Shown here piece after piece: positions 40,471 to 51,454 of a stretch of 64,000 nucleotides of DNA; position 1 is the first letter of the stretch; each line of letters begins with the position of its first letter. Source of the stretch: Isoetes taiwanensis (taxonomy: Eukaryota > Streptophyta > Lycopodiopsida > Isoetales > Isoetaceae). A program made the position numbers and the translations under genes. The notes beneath the pieces are model-generated. The model saw only the letters and a program-made list of their open reading frames with translations. It did no database searches and was not told where the DNA came from. The DNA is taken from assembly GCA_021234155.1 (NCBI GenBank), contig JAJEKV010000017.1, forward strand, positions 19,042,372 to 19,106,371. Direction: 5' to 3'.

Positions 40471-41025
40471 CTTGGCGCCATCGGATGCCTTCGTTTTTCT
40501 CGGTTCGTCTTATATAGCCAATCGAAGAACTCCTTGTCGGCGTGGACCAATCACACAAATCGCCAAAGTGTTTGCAATGCAAGGTTTGTTTCTAAAATGA
40601 GAATCTGTTCTCCCGCGCATATCTAGCCATGGTACCTTCCGACACATTCCTTTTAATGATATCCCACTTCGAGTTGCCGGCATTGAATGCCATTCCTTCT
40701 TTCCACGCCCCGTCGAACATTAATGGGTGTCCTTTGCCATCTGTCACATCCGATCTTTCTTTCACGTCTCATCCTCACCGTTCATTGCTTCTCCCTTACG
40801 TTTTTGGGACTTAGCCAAATTTTTGCCTCTCAATACCCTTCTTCGCATCTTTTGACACTGGCACCATCAAGCGGTTCGGTTTTCGCACTCTTCATACCTC
40901 TTAAGCCTCGGTTATTAAGCCCTAAAACAAACCTTTTTCGTTCCTCTGCCTTGCGTCCTCCTCCGTGCTTTCGACTTTCGTCTTCCGCCTTTGGCATCCC
41001 TCTTCGTTCAGACATCATTCCATGG

Positions 41026-42306
41026 CTGCCCCAAGATTTTCTACACTTCAAGCTCTTTGCTTCCAAGGATCCGCCCTTTTTGCATCGTATCCTTCTTGGC
41101 GCCCACTTTCAGTGAAGCCCTTGTTGGCCCAAATAAAGAAGTCATTTGAACGACACCAGCTTTACGAATTCTCTCAAATGGAACTTCCGGCTCCAAATCG
41201 ACCCCAGTTGCAGCAGTTCATCGCCAATATCGTTAACAGCCCGCAAGGTTACACCACTGTGGTCGATGGCACCACTATTTCATTGACTCAACATTTGATT
41301 TCGAGGTATTTCATATTCCCTTGCACACCCCTTGTGTATCATGGTGCGCTATACGGGATATCGATGTCACGCGAGTTTGGTGCACACGCTTATCATGCCA
41401 ATGTCCATCGATCGACCAATATCGACAAGCCTCCACGAGACCTTTGTTAAATTTACGTGGCGAAAATTCCTTGGGTATTCTATCAAGAACACCCATATCA
41501 ATAAGCCTTTCTATAACTTTGGTCCTCACTTTGCTACACACTCCAAACACCACATAGATTGGCCCCAAATGATGTTCTATCGTCTTCTCCAAGAAATGGA
41601 CCGCCTTCGGGGTACCACTTCCATTTCTGAAGTTTCTGTGGGAGGGCACTTTCAAGCCCTCATCCGTCATTACTTCCCTCCCACACCACCAAATTCTCAT
41701 AATTCCACTCAGCGCTCCCTTCCAATCACTCACCAAGTTGGCACTTCACGCCCGTCTTCCCGGGTCATGACTACGGTCCACACTCATGTCACTGTCTCCT
41801 CCTCCGCTACACCATCCACTTCACACCATTTTTCCCAGACCTCCCAAACCAGGCAACAGCCAGCTCCACCACCACAACACCCTCGTCAGTTGTTGTATCA
41901 GTATCAGCAGGATGCTCAAGCTGCTGCTCTTAAGTTACAAAGAATCCCAAGGCGGCTCTTATGGCGGGGTTCAACGGCACTTTCGAGGCCTCGATGCGGT
42001 ACACCAAGACCTTCAAGCTGCAATCGCCCAAGTTGCAACTTTGGAGGCCAAACTTCAAGACAAGCATGAAGCTCTCTTTACGGGCTCATGCGGATCTCAA
42101 AAGTACACAAGCTCAAGTCAGCCAACTCGCAGGTCGGCGGGCTCGGCTCCTCCAGAAATTCAGACTTTATTGGAGCACAACAAGTCCAAAGCCGCTCTCC
42201 TGAGTACCAAGGACGCAGATATTGCTAAACTCAATGCCTTGTACTCAGAACTGTGTGAAAATTTCAGCACTCAAGTTCAAAATCTTTCAGCGGGGCGCTC
42301 AAATTA
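41026..42306 (+). pseudogene. E2 env-position ORF3, N-terminal domain and coiled coil
   Basis: Starts at the ATG at 41026 (MAAPRFSTLQ), matching E1 17033. The conserved blocks are HQLYEFSQMELPAPN, TTVVDGTTISLTQHLIS, FTWRKFLGYSIKN and HHIDWPQMMFYRLLQEMDRL. A Ser/Thr/Pro linker and a coiled coil (VATLEAKLQDKHEAL, IAKLNALYSELCENF) follow. Frameshifts occur near 41320, 41450 and 41940. The function is unknown. Confidence 0.65.
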
Positions 42307-42393
42307 AGCCTCCTTGACGGCTCGGCTTTCTACACGGACCTCTCGGCTCACCTCTCTTCAAGATCAACTACTGGAGGTGCGTAAAAGAAAATA

Positions 42394-44313
42394 CTAGATG
42401 ACGCGGAGATTGCCGCGTGCCGTCTCAATACCGGGAAATCCTCCTCCCAGGTCAATCCTTTCGAAGCGGGTCCGTGACCCGATCCGCGCCTGCTCCTCGA
42501 AGGGACAATCGGATCCGTGATCTCGAACAACAGTTTTGCGCACAAGCTATTGATCTGGCGATGAGGCTCAAGCAAAACTTGGCCCGGTGCAATTCTTCCG
42601 CAGAATGCCGGTTGACTTCCCAGCTCCCTCCCGCTATCATGATTATGTGGTTGCTCGGCGCCACCTCTTCCTTTCAAAGTGGCGCGGCCGATGGCCCAAT
42701 GGATATCGGCAAAGTCTGATTTTCTTCGGATTTGGCCGAACTCTCCATTGAAGACAAAGGGTTGTCTTTGTGCCCTTGTCGTCTTTGATCTCATACAGCG
42801 GCCGATCGGACTTTCTCACCTTGAGTGGTTCAGCCCATGGCTTACATCTTTCATGATTTCTATCCGGGTGATACGGGAAAAACTTTGGAAATGGGCCGCG
42901 CCCGACTTTTCGGGGTGACCCCTTTGTGCAATGGGTGCTTCGGGGATAACAATCCATATCTTGCGGATCCTGCTTTCGGACCCAAACTCTTCATCGAGGA
43001 GTACATGCCCGAGCTTGCCAATCATTTATCTCTCGGGTGGCGGGCGCCTGCAACAAATTAGGAAGTATCTAGGACATCCGAAGATCTTCCCTATGCACAA
43101 ATTTATATCAGACACCTCGCTGGTTACATCGATTACAAGCTCGTTGGATAGCAAGACGGTCCCCACGGGATGGGATAGCCCTCCTGTCAACTCTCAGCTC
43201 TCTGCTTCTCTTTGGGATCGTTGGTGTCAGGCACTTGATCCAGATCTTGTCAGTCAATTCAGGGAGACTGCTCAGCAACCCACGCCCACGGGCATGGTTC
43301 CTTCTCCCTATGCTTCCCTGGGCGTACCTCCACGCCCCAGGTTCCTGACTTCTGATTGGCGCCTTCCTTTTTGGACCAAGGTCATGGATGGTCATGCAGG
43401 CTGGACACCACCTCAGATCTCGGCCGGATCTCCGGTGGGATCCATGTTTTGTTCGCCGCTCACATTGGGAAGAAGGTGCCACTCTGGACAACACCACCAA
43501 TTGGATCTACATTGCTAATGAGCGTGGTTGGCAACAGCCCGCGGATGCGCTTCATGGTCTCAACACCTTCTTGCAGAATGCCTCCACCTCACCTGATCCT
43601 TCTGTCCATCTTCAAGCCGGATTTTGCGCTGCCCTCAAATGCATTTTGCTAAGCTCCTTAAATCGGCAGCGTCCCATTTTTCACTGCAATCCAAATGCCA
43701 GCGTCAGTGCCTTTGGCCTTCAGACCTGTCTCCTCATGGAATGTCAGTACATTTCTTCGCCCACAGCGCCCTTGAAGACATGGTCGCTCTCGGCTTTCTT
43801 ATAGATGCCGATCCCGCCCTTGGCCAAAACACTCCTCAAGCTCTTCAATCACGCCCGGGATCTCATAAGCCCGATTACCATAATGGTGCCCGTCCTCACT
43901 CCGTGAGGATCACTTTCGGCCGATGGCTTCAGCCCTCCAAGCGCTTCCTCCTTTTCTTCACTCGAGTGTCGTTTGGTGGGGGAGTGTTAATCTGTGCCTC
44001 TGTGCATGGGACTATTCATGCATCTGATGAGACCAGGTCAAGCTCAAGGATCCTCGATCAACCACGGATTCCGGACATCAAGGCTGCGAAGACCAAGCGG
44101 CGAGACCACGCGGTCAAAGCCTTTGGTGTCATCAACAAAGCGCCGGCTCAGACAAGTAATGCCCGCCCGCCACCGCGTCGGCGTCGGCGTGATTCTAGGC
44201 ACTTCAAGAGGCACCGCCAACATTCCCAAATCGAGGCCTCCTTCGTGAGTCGGCGAGAGATCGATCGAGTGTCTATATTGGGCCCAAGGCCATTGTACTA
44301 TATATATGAGTAG
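42394..44313 (+). pseudogene. E2 env-position ORF3, C-terminal part running into the LTR
   Basis: Homologous to E1 13865-15376: LRIWPNSPLKTKG, YMPELANHLSL, TGMVPSPYASLGVPPRPRFL, NWIYIANERGWQQPADALHGLN and ALEDMVALGFLIDADPALGQN. The last frame (43624-44313) crosses the polypurine tract (near 43970-43984) and continues through the U3 part of the 3' LTR as an Arg-rich tail. As in E1 and E3, the LTR contributes coding sequence, though the exact frame differs because of G-run length. Confidence 0.65.
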
Positions 44314-44566
44314 AGTTAGCTCATAAGTTTTTAGATGAGTTTTGAGTCTTGTCTCCTTTCAAGTTTTTCTCTCTATTAGAGAGCTCATGTATTTTCATCA
44401 TTGATATCAAGGAAGCTTATCATCTTTCTCTCATTTGCTCTGTTCTCTTCTTTTTCTTCTCTTTCAGCAAATCCCGCGTGACATAGTCCCCCGGACTCTC
44501 CTGTTAGATCCACGGGTCCTCACAGAGGGCTGTCTTCCAGGAGTTCCCGAACCCAGACCCCAAACA
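43985..44566 (+). repeat. E2 3' LTR
   Basis: 582 bp, TGTTAATCTGTGCC to CCCAGACCCCAAACA, preceded by the polypurine tract GGTGGGGGAG and followed by target duplication TCTGG. TATATATA lies at about 44299-44307. Confidence 0.95.
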
Positions 44567-45249
44567 TCTGGCTCCGTGTTATGGTCTCTGCTTCCTGGAG
44601 TCAGGAGCCTAGGTCTTGTTGAAATTTTTGCTGCTTGGCCAACTCATTCGTGCACTGCTGCAATTGCTCATGGACCTCGGCATGGAGGCCACTGCCTTGC
44701 TGGGCAACGGTTTCTCGGAGCTCTTGTATCTCCTGATCTTGCGTCTCAGCCCTATTCTGTAGGGTTCTTAGCTCTGTCTGGCTGGCTTTGAAGGCGACTC
44801 GGACGTTTTCAGATTATGGTGGCGGACCCCTCGACCCGACTTCAAAGGGAGATGGTTGCCACTTTATCCTGCTCAGCACACTGCCTGTCCCGTGCCATGG
44901 TCTCTATGGTGGTGAGGAGAGAGTTTACGCAAGCTCGCAGGTCAGCAAGACCCTGCTTCTCATGTTGTCTCTCAAAGTGTGCCAAGCGAAGCCCGTCTTC
45001 TAATTGCTGCATGCGGGTCTCCATCTCTGCAATCCGTTGCCTCTTCGCTGCTAACTGTCTTTTGAGTACGTGGGACGCTGAAGATTGGATCTCTTCTGCC
45101 AGTCCTACAATTCGGGTTCTGTTGCTCTCAATTCGTTCCTCCATTTGTTTCATGGACATATAGGTTTTCAGACTTGGGAGGGAAATTTTTCTGGAGGAAT
45201 GGCATTGTTCTGGAAGGGCTAGGCGTACGGGATAGATCATAAGGCCCAT
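44567..45249 (-). pseudogene. LINE-L ORF1p N-terminal coiled coil (copy 1)
   Basis: From the start at 45249 or, more likely, MSMKQMEERIESN at about 45163, the frame codes a long coiled coil (RQLAAKRQRIAEMETRMQQL, Glu/Gln/Arg-rich). It is followed across a frameshift by further heptads (LRTLQNRAETQDQEIQEL) and is then cut by E2. The remainder is at 33540-32960. A coiled coil before an RRM is the layout of L1 ORF1p trimers. The copy 2 equivalent is 59560-60799. Confidence 0.7.
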
Positions 45250-46313
45250 AAATGGTAGAATCTAAACCATCCCTCCTTATTGTCAAAATAGTGTATATGT
45301 AAGTAGTTGGGTTTTTGAGATGCAGTGATAATATGAAGCTGACTTAATAATCTAGGATTGAGTTTGAACACTTCATGAACAGTTCATGTCTGCTATTATC
45401 GAACCTCTTCTAATACGAACATTACACTAGAAATTGTCCATAGAATGCATTCTTAAGGGACATGTTATTGGTTTTCTGAGTGACAAAACCCAAAAGGATC
45501 TAATCCTGAATTTGGCTAAGGATTTTTGATAATGTTTGGAGCAAGCGAAGCAACTCTAGGAGATGTGATAGAGAATCCAAATGGAATTCATGGGAAAATA
45601 GATGAACCAAGTAGCTATAATTGGTATGTTGTCTATTTATGGGGCAAGGTCTCCAAAATTCAAGAGTCTAGGGTTGATCTTATAGTAAGACTAATAACAT
45701 CTCTGATGCAAGACTAGAGTGTGAGTTTACAAAGTGGTAGAGTTGTTAGAAGCTTACTTCTAATTAGACCTAGGTGGGTTTATTATTTCTAAAATTGTAT
45801 GACTAGAAGCATAAAGAAGCTGGGTCTTTTGTAGCATAGTATTCTTAGATCTAGAATCAAGTATTGAATTCGCACTAGTTAGCAAATTCACCTGACTAAG
45901 ATAAGATACTTAGTTACACCGGGTGTAAACTGAGGTAGAATTTGAGCTTCTACTCCAGTCCAAAGGATTGGTAATTGCGTCATAAAGACCTGAGGTTCTT
46001 GACGGAACAATCAACACAAGGTCCCATCTAGGTATTGTGAGATTAGTGGCAAAGTAACTTAAGACCGTTAATCAAAGATGTCCCAATATGCGGGACTCAA
46101 GAAGGGTCAATGAAGACAGCATATGAATTGAATTAAAACTTGTGAATAGAATAGGAGTGCACCCTATTCTCCACATAAGTCAACTCAAGAAAGTTGTTAT
46201 TGCGAGTTTCTGAAGGGACCAGACGATGAAACAATGGTCATTGGGTGACCCAGGGAATGGGTTTCAAAAAACTCCACTATCCTTGGGGACCAAGGATTTG
46301 AAGGGGGGAGATA
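45250..46313. other. Region between LINE-L and a candidate LTR, no clear gene
   Basis: Contains a 63-codon frame (45526-45717, +) and nothing recognisable. Because it ends in GAAGGGGGGAGATA directly before a TGTTATAGAC, it may be the 3' internal end of a copia-type element whose coding part is lost. The copy 2 equivalent is 60800-61860. Confidence 0.35.
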
Positions 46314-47174
46314 TGTTATAGACATGAGGCATGACCATTTAATAAGTTAACAAAGCTAGCAAAGCTAAATAATCACTTTAAAAGTGATGACATGGCATGA
46401 TGCCATTGGACCAAAGGAAGCAAGAACAGGTCGAAGGAGAGGGCACCGTGAAGGTCACGGCTACCCAGCTCCATCTGATTGCCCCGGCGGCAGTACTTGA
46501 TTCAGGATCTGTCATGGATCAATTTAGGGTTTTGGATCCTTGGCTTTCTATTGAACCAAAAAACAAGAGCTACAATAGGGCAGGGACACGGTTCTTGAAG
46601 GAAGAACTCTGTTGTAGTCCATCTTTGAAATCCCTTCGATCATTTTAGAAGCATCCTTGAAGAACCATGGGTTCTTCTGCACTGGTGAGGGAGTCTTAGA
46701 CTCTAAGGGCGAGGCAGTACAGTGTTGAATGTAGTTCTTGGCAGTAGCCAAACCAAGATCATTACACTCTCCCAATATAGGCTCAAGATATATGTGCTAC
46801 CACGTGTGCCTTCCTTTCGATCTGCAATTCTCTCCTCTCCTTTGGATCTCTTGTCTTAGCCATTTTCTCTTTTATCATAATACAGCTATTGCATTTTGAG
46901 AATGCCACGGTTCTATTGCGACAGCAATAGAACCGACATTCCTTGGATGGAGACGTCCCTTTGTCACTCCTCCTATTTATTCAGCCTCTCTTCTATCATC
47001 GGCGTTCTCTTGAGCTAGATTTCTCCTTCTTCTCTATCCTATCAGTTTCCCTATCCTACCTACTAGTTCTTCTCTATCACCTGGGGTCCGTTACCAGTTG
47101 CTTTACACTATGGAACGGTGCAGCAGCTGCTCATGGTAGCCATGTACACTATGGAACGGTGCAATAGCTACTCA
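46314..47174 (+). repeat. Candidate copia-type LTR (copy 1)
   Basis: Begins TGTTATAGACATG right after a polypurine-like GAAGGGGGGAGATA (46300-46313). It ends ...GCTACTCA before TGGTATCATGGC (47175-47186), which matches the initiator tRNA-Met primer site at 10 of 12 bases. It contains a 12-bp perfect hairpin (46908-46935). The frame at 46397-46648 is probably accidental. No gag or pol is found on either side. In copy 2 it is split by E3. Confidence 0.4.
46908..46935. repeat. Perfect 12-bp hairpin
   Basis: CGGTTCTATTGC, a four-base loop, then GCAATAGAACCG. It is conserved at 62442-62469 with one substitution (C to T) in the left arm. It lies shortly upstream of a TATTTATT box in the candidate LTR. 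Confidence 0.85.
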
Positions 47175-47185
47175 TGGTATCATGG
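47105..47185 (+). repeat. 46-bp direct repeat (two units)
   Basis: ACACTATGGAACGGTGCA is followed by CAGCTGCTCATGG in the first unit and ATAGCTACTCATGG in the second. The units start about 46 bp apart at the end of the candidate LTR. Confidence 0.8.
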
Positions 47186-47186
47186 C

Positions 47187-49801
47187 TAGTTTGAGGATTC
47201 ATGGCGATGGCTTAAGGGTTTTCTCTTGGCTCTGTTGCTCATGGCATGATGGCCAGTTTTATGATGCATAGCGATCTATGATGGTTTTTCTTTGGATTTG
47301 GTTTTCTTTTTTCCAGTATTAGGTGTGAATCGATTTGTGTGCATCTCTGTGAAGCTTAGGGTCCATTTTTGGGAAAGGATCAGATCTATCTGTGGATAAG
47401 GCATAGCGATCTCTTAGGGTTTTTCTTTTGATTTTGTTTTTCTAATTTACAGGATTGCCTAGGTAGGAATCGGTTTGTGTGGGTCGTTTTTTGTGAATGG
47501 GTTTGCTCAATCTGTGGTTTTTTCCAATCGTTCATGATAGACAGTCTCGGCATGGTTTTCAAGTGATAGCTCTTTTTTGATCTTCGTTTCCATAATTTCT
47601 AGCTCTTCGGTTCTGGTTTATCTCACCTAAGACACTCGCAAGACAAATCTTGATGTACTAACGAATCTTGCATCAGTTTGAACAGATTCGAAACTGTCCG
47701 ATCTAAACTATGGGAAAGTTATCAGAGAACAGAGGTCTCAATCATGGTTATGATTTATGTTTTATTTTTGCCAAGGTTAGACTTTGGACTAGTAGAGGTG
47801 TGCTTTGTTACGTATGCTATATTTGTTTTTTCGACGCCTTATATTTATTGTCAGTATTATGTCGTTGACAATATTGGGCTCAATTTTGATTTGGCAACAT
47901 TAGAGGTACAACGTGAACGACTCATTTTCACAAGGACGGGCATTATATCATCGACATTGTTGGGTTCCTTTCCGATTTCGCAACATTAGAGATCAACATT
48001 GGATGACGCATTTTTTGCAGGGTCTAGAGGTATGTAGATTTGGTTATTTTATTCCTTATTTGTCGGATTTCTTTTGCTTAGCATGCCCATAACTTGGGTT
48101 GCATTGGGTTTTTTCTTTATTTTATGGATTTTTAGCCCAACCTAGGTATATTTTTTGTTATCTCATTTCATTCGTCACCACTGTCAGTGCCAAACTTTGC
48201 ATTGGGCGTGTACCAGACTCACAGTTTTTGTTTGTTGAACATTGTTTATTGTTATTAGTTTAGCTCGCTATGTTGTATAATGCTCCATAGCTAGGTGGTT
48301 CGTTTTCATGTTACTTACGTACGTGTCCTTCATAGGTCTCCCTGAGCTAGTCTTGTATTTTGATTGACATTGCGCTGAGCCTTTGAGTTTATTCTAGGGG
48401 TTTCTTACTGCCATTGGTTATGACTCATCAAGTTGTTGCCCTATGCTCCTAATGTGTTTCACATAGCGTATTAGTCTGTGTTGGGTGGCTGTCATTTGTT
48501 TAGCTATCTAGTATTTTCATTTTGATGCCTACATTTTGTTTTGGGGGTACCACTATAGTTTCTTGGGTTTTTCCAATTGTCGGACACGTGCTAGGGGTTA
48601 TTTCCTTTTTCTTTTTGACATCTTGTTTATTCTCTGTTTTTTGTTGACAATCTCTTTTTTCTGATTCTACTTTTTCGGAGTGTTACAGTTGATCGTGTTT
48701 TGTAGGGTTATTTTTTGGTTTACTATTGATCTTGTGGTTGGCACCTTCTTGTGTGACCACAGTGCACTGCTTGTTTTTATACGACCTTGGGTCAGTTTTA
48801 ATTTGTTCACCCTTTTTTCGTGTGATCTTGCTCTCTCTACACATCTTCTTGGTTGTTTTCTTTGTTTTACGGCTTGGATGATTGCCCATCTCGCATGTTC
48901 TATGGATTCGGGAGGACCATGGTCTCGTAGGAGACTGTTCTTTCGTCTTCTCTTATTTTTGCAGAGTTGTGCATTTAGTTGGAGTCGTTAACCAGAAACG
49001 TGCTCGGGGAGTGATTTTGCCTCACTATTTGTTGTATTAGGTTTCACTGAGGTTTGGAATCCTATGCATTCTTTTTTGTTGAATTCTTGGTATGTAAGGT
49101 TCTACATGTAGTTGATGGGTGACATTCATGTTCGATAATTTCATATCCTCGATTCTGAGTTTCATTTATATTCTTCTTTTGGCTTTCAACATTTGCATAG
49201 TATGTTTGAGGCTTATTTTGGTCATGTGCATTGGGTAGATCATGCTTGTACTTCATAGTTTCGTTGTGCCATGGGCATTTTTTAGGGTTTCATCTGATGC
49301 ATTCTTCTTCGCTAGAAATGTGTGGGCATTGATTCATTCTTAGCATTTGTTTCTTATTCATTGGTTTCTTTTTGAAGACTGGTGCCATGCTGGATATTCT
49401 GTATCTTGTTCGTGGACTTTGTTGTCCTAATTATCTTTATCGTCTTTTGAGGATACCTCCACCAGGCCTTGGAGAACTTTCGTGGTTTATGGTGTTGTAT
49501 CCCATGTTGCTTCTTTGTCCCGTTAGCCTTCAACATTCAACACAGTTTGTTTAATGCATATTTTGGTCCTCTGCATCAGGTAGATGATGCTTGTACTACA
49601 TGGCTTTTTGTTGTACTTTAGGCTTTGTACATGTGCGTATCTGGTTTTCGCTAATGCATTCTGCTTCTCTAATCCTTTTTAGCATTATAACTGATCTTTG
49701 ATCCATGCATAGGATATCATGTATATTGTTCGTGGTTTTGTTGTTCCAATCATCGTACCTTTGTATGGTTATCTGCTGTTACCTCTAGCATTTCGCCAGT
49801 A
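47187..49801. other. T-rich unique region without recognisable genes
   Basis: Lies between the candidate LTR and the second copy of the duplicated block. The + strand is T-rich and resembles an untranslated leader or intron. Short frames at 47678-47989 and 48680-48991 have no motif, and the hydrophobic look of the latter comes from T-rich codons. It contains a 344-bp repeat (49187-49801). Confidence 0.45.
49187..49801 (+). repeat. 344-bp tandem repeat, second unit cut at the duplication junction
   Basis: Unit one runs 49187-49530 and unit two 49531-49801. Shared landmarks in order are CAACATT, TATTTTGGTC, GCATxxGGTAGAT, ATGCTTGTACT, CTAATGCATTCT/CTGATGCATTCT and TTGTTCGTGG. The second unit stops at 49801, where the E1 LTR fragment begins. 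Confidence 0.75.
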
Positions 49802-50209
49802 GCAAGACAGCCCTCTGTGAGGACCCTTGGATCAAACAGGAGTATCCGATGGCTGTGTCACGCGGGATTTGCAAAAGAAACAAAGGAAGAAGAGAAAAGA
49901 GAGAACAAAAGAACAATAAGATCACAATGATGAAAACAACTCCTTGATGTCAATGAAGATACATGAACTCTCGAGGGGCTTGGGCATTAATGAACAGTTT
50001 CAATTGGGTTTATACTTCAAGCAGGGCTTGAAAGTAAACGTTCACTCCTTGTTGGGCTTTAAGATATATTCCGCATGTTAAATGCACGCCTATGGGTTAG
50101 GCATCGAGGCAAATTCCATAAGCAAGGCTTGGGAATAGAGGTGCATTTCATGCATGACTTGAAACATGGATAGAATCTTATCAACCATGATTATTTAGCT
50201 ACATTGTGG

Positions 50210-50495
50210 CAGACAAGGAATTTTTTTTTTTTTTTTTGAAGAACTGTGTCAGCAATATATTAAAAGAATGGTAATGTTACAAAGCAAGTGAGGAGGAAGG
50301 AGAACTGCCCCAAAGAGACAGTGATACCTCGACACTCCACAACAACTGCAACTCTACTGCTGTACAAACTGACCATCACCATCTACCACACCCAAGAAGT
50401 CCCGCCAAATAGAAAACTTCCGCTCTACTAATCCCGGGAACACCAAAAAGCTTTGAAATAGCTTGTACCTGAGTCGAGGAATCAGACAAGGAATT
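50210..50495 (-). mobile_element. Short LINE 3' fragment inserted in copy 2, with 13-bp target duplication
   Basis: The insert 50223-50482 is flanked by CAGACAAGGAATT at 50210-50222 and 50483-50495; copy 1 has the sequence once, at about 23871. A T run (50221-50237) at the left end is the poly(A) tail read on the other strand, so the element is on minus and 5'-truncated. Its 3' part before the tail reads TTTAATATATTGCTGACAC. It has no coding motif beyond a possible ORF2 tail. It could also be a SINE. Confidence 0.9.
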
Positions 50496-51189
50496 CTCCT
50501 ATAGGGGGATGGTTAAAAAAAAAAAAAAACTGTTAAATAAGGTTGGAGGAGCAAACTACCTTGGGATTTTCTGTTATAGAATAATCTCTATGGATCCTTT
50601 ACTAGTTGCCCACTAGTGGGAAAGATGGAGTGTAGCCAAAATATATTATGAATAGGTATGCTTAAGGCAACTGTATTCATCATTTAGGTTACAATGCCAT
50701 GGTTCTAGTTGATACTACAACTACAGAGTAGTTGTGTAAAATTAAATGATTATTTGTTTGATGGGCTTTTGGGTAAGAATTCATATCAATTAGCAGTTGG
50801 GATACTGCAAAGCGACCCTGTTAATCCAATATAAGTTGTCTTAAGCTGGGCTACAAATTAACAACTTGGACTAACAAAAACAAAGCTCTATTATGAGTAA
50901 CAAGTTATCTTTTACAAGATAAGTATAGTTTGAAGAGATCCTAAGGATCAAGAGATGGTGTGGGCTCTGGGAGAGCACTATGGTTAGAATCAAACCTCGA
51001 ACAGAGACAATGAGGGCCAAATGTCAATTTCAAGAATGTCCTCAAGAAGGAGGCATAAATTGTTTTAAATAGAGCTTAGGATGTTTAAAAAAAAGGGGGG
51101 GAGCTATGCTTGAGTATGTTTATTTAAATACTGACCATGCAATTTGACTATCTAGGAATAGTCTTGTTTTGAGTCATAAGCATATAGCT

Positions 51190-51454
51190 TTAAAAACTCT
51201 TATAAGCAGGGCTTAAAGAGTCTTGCAGGGCTGTCTTGAGGGCCATGCTTGGGGCAAAATATCCTATGCAGGGTGGGAACTCTACTAGAGATGGTCCTAT
51301 CTTAGCATGGAACTCAGACATAATGTCTTGGTGGAAAGGGGTGGCTGGCTTCCACATCAACCTCCTTCTGGAAGACGGCGAAGATGGAGTTGATGTTGGC
51401 CTCGGCCACATGAGCTGTGGCGCTGTACCATCGCCTAAAAGCAGTGGTTGCCAT
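51190..51454 (-). pseudogene. Element D gene B (copy 2), frameshifted
   Basis: Same start MATTAFRRWYSATAHV at 51454. An 8-bp deletion after the VDVEA codons shifts the frame, and the original C-terminus (FHQDIMSEFHAKIG) continues in another frame. See copy 1 for the intact version. Confidence 0.55.

Larger units (their letters stand above)
33541..44566 (+). mobile_element. E2: Ty3/gypsy LTR retrotransposon, Tat/Athila-like
   Basis: A complete element of 11,026 bp on the + strand, flanked by TCTGG at 33536-33540 and 44567-44571. The empty site in copy 2 (60115-60119) reads GCTTGTCTGGCTCCG with one TCTGG, which proves the insertion edges. The order is LTR, gag, protease, RT, RNase H, integrase, antisense mini-gene, env-position ORF, LTR. 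It is the same family as E1 and E3. All frames carry small indels, many in CAG/CGG-type positions, so either the copy is decayed or the consensus is noisy. Confidence 0.97.
44567..47082. repeat. Duplicated block, copy 1, right part
   Basis: Matches 60115-62616 almost base for base, starting with TCTGGCTCCGTGTTATGG. It includes the LINE-L ORF1 5' part and a candidate copia-type LTR. Homology is interrupted at 47082 (CTATCACCT), where E3 sits in copy 2. Confidence 0.93.

Noticed and set aside
47175-47186. A firm initiator tRNA-Met primer site after the candidate copia LTR
   Set aside because: Two of twelve bases differ and no gag or pol follows; kept only as a weak hint within the LTR entry.
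48680-48991. Small membrane protein gene at 48680-48991
   Set aside because: The hydrophobicity follows from T-rich DNA. No start context, homologue or conserved partner in the window.
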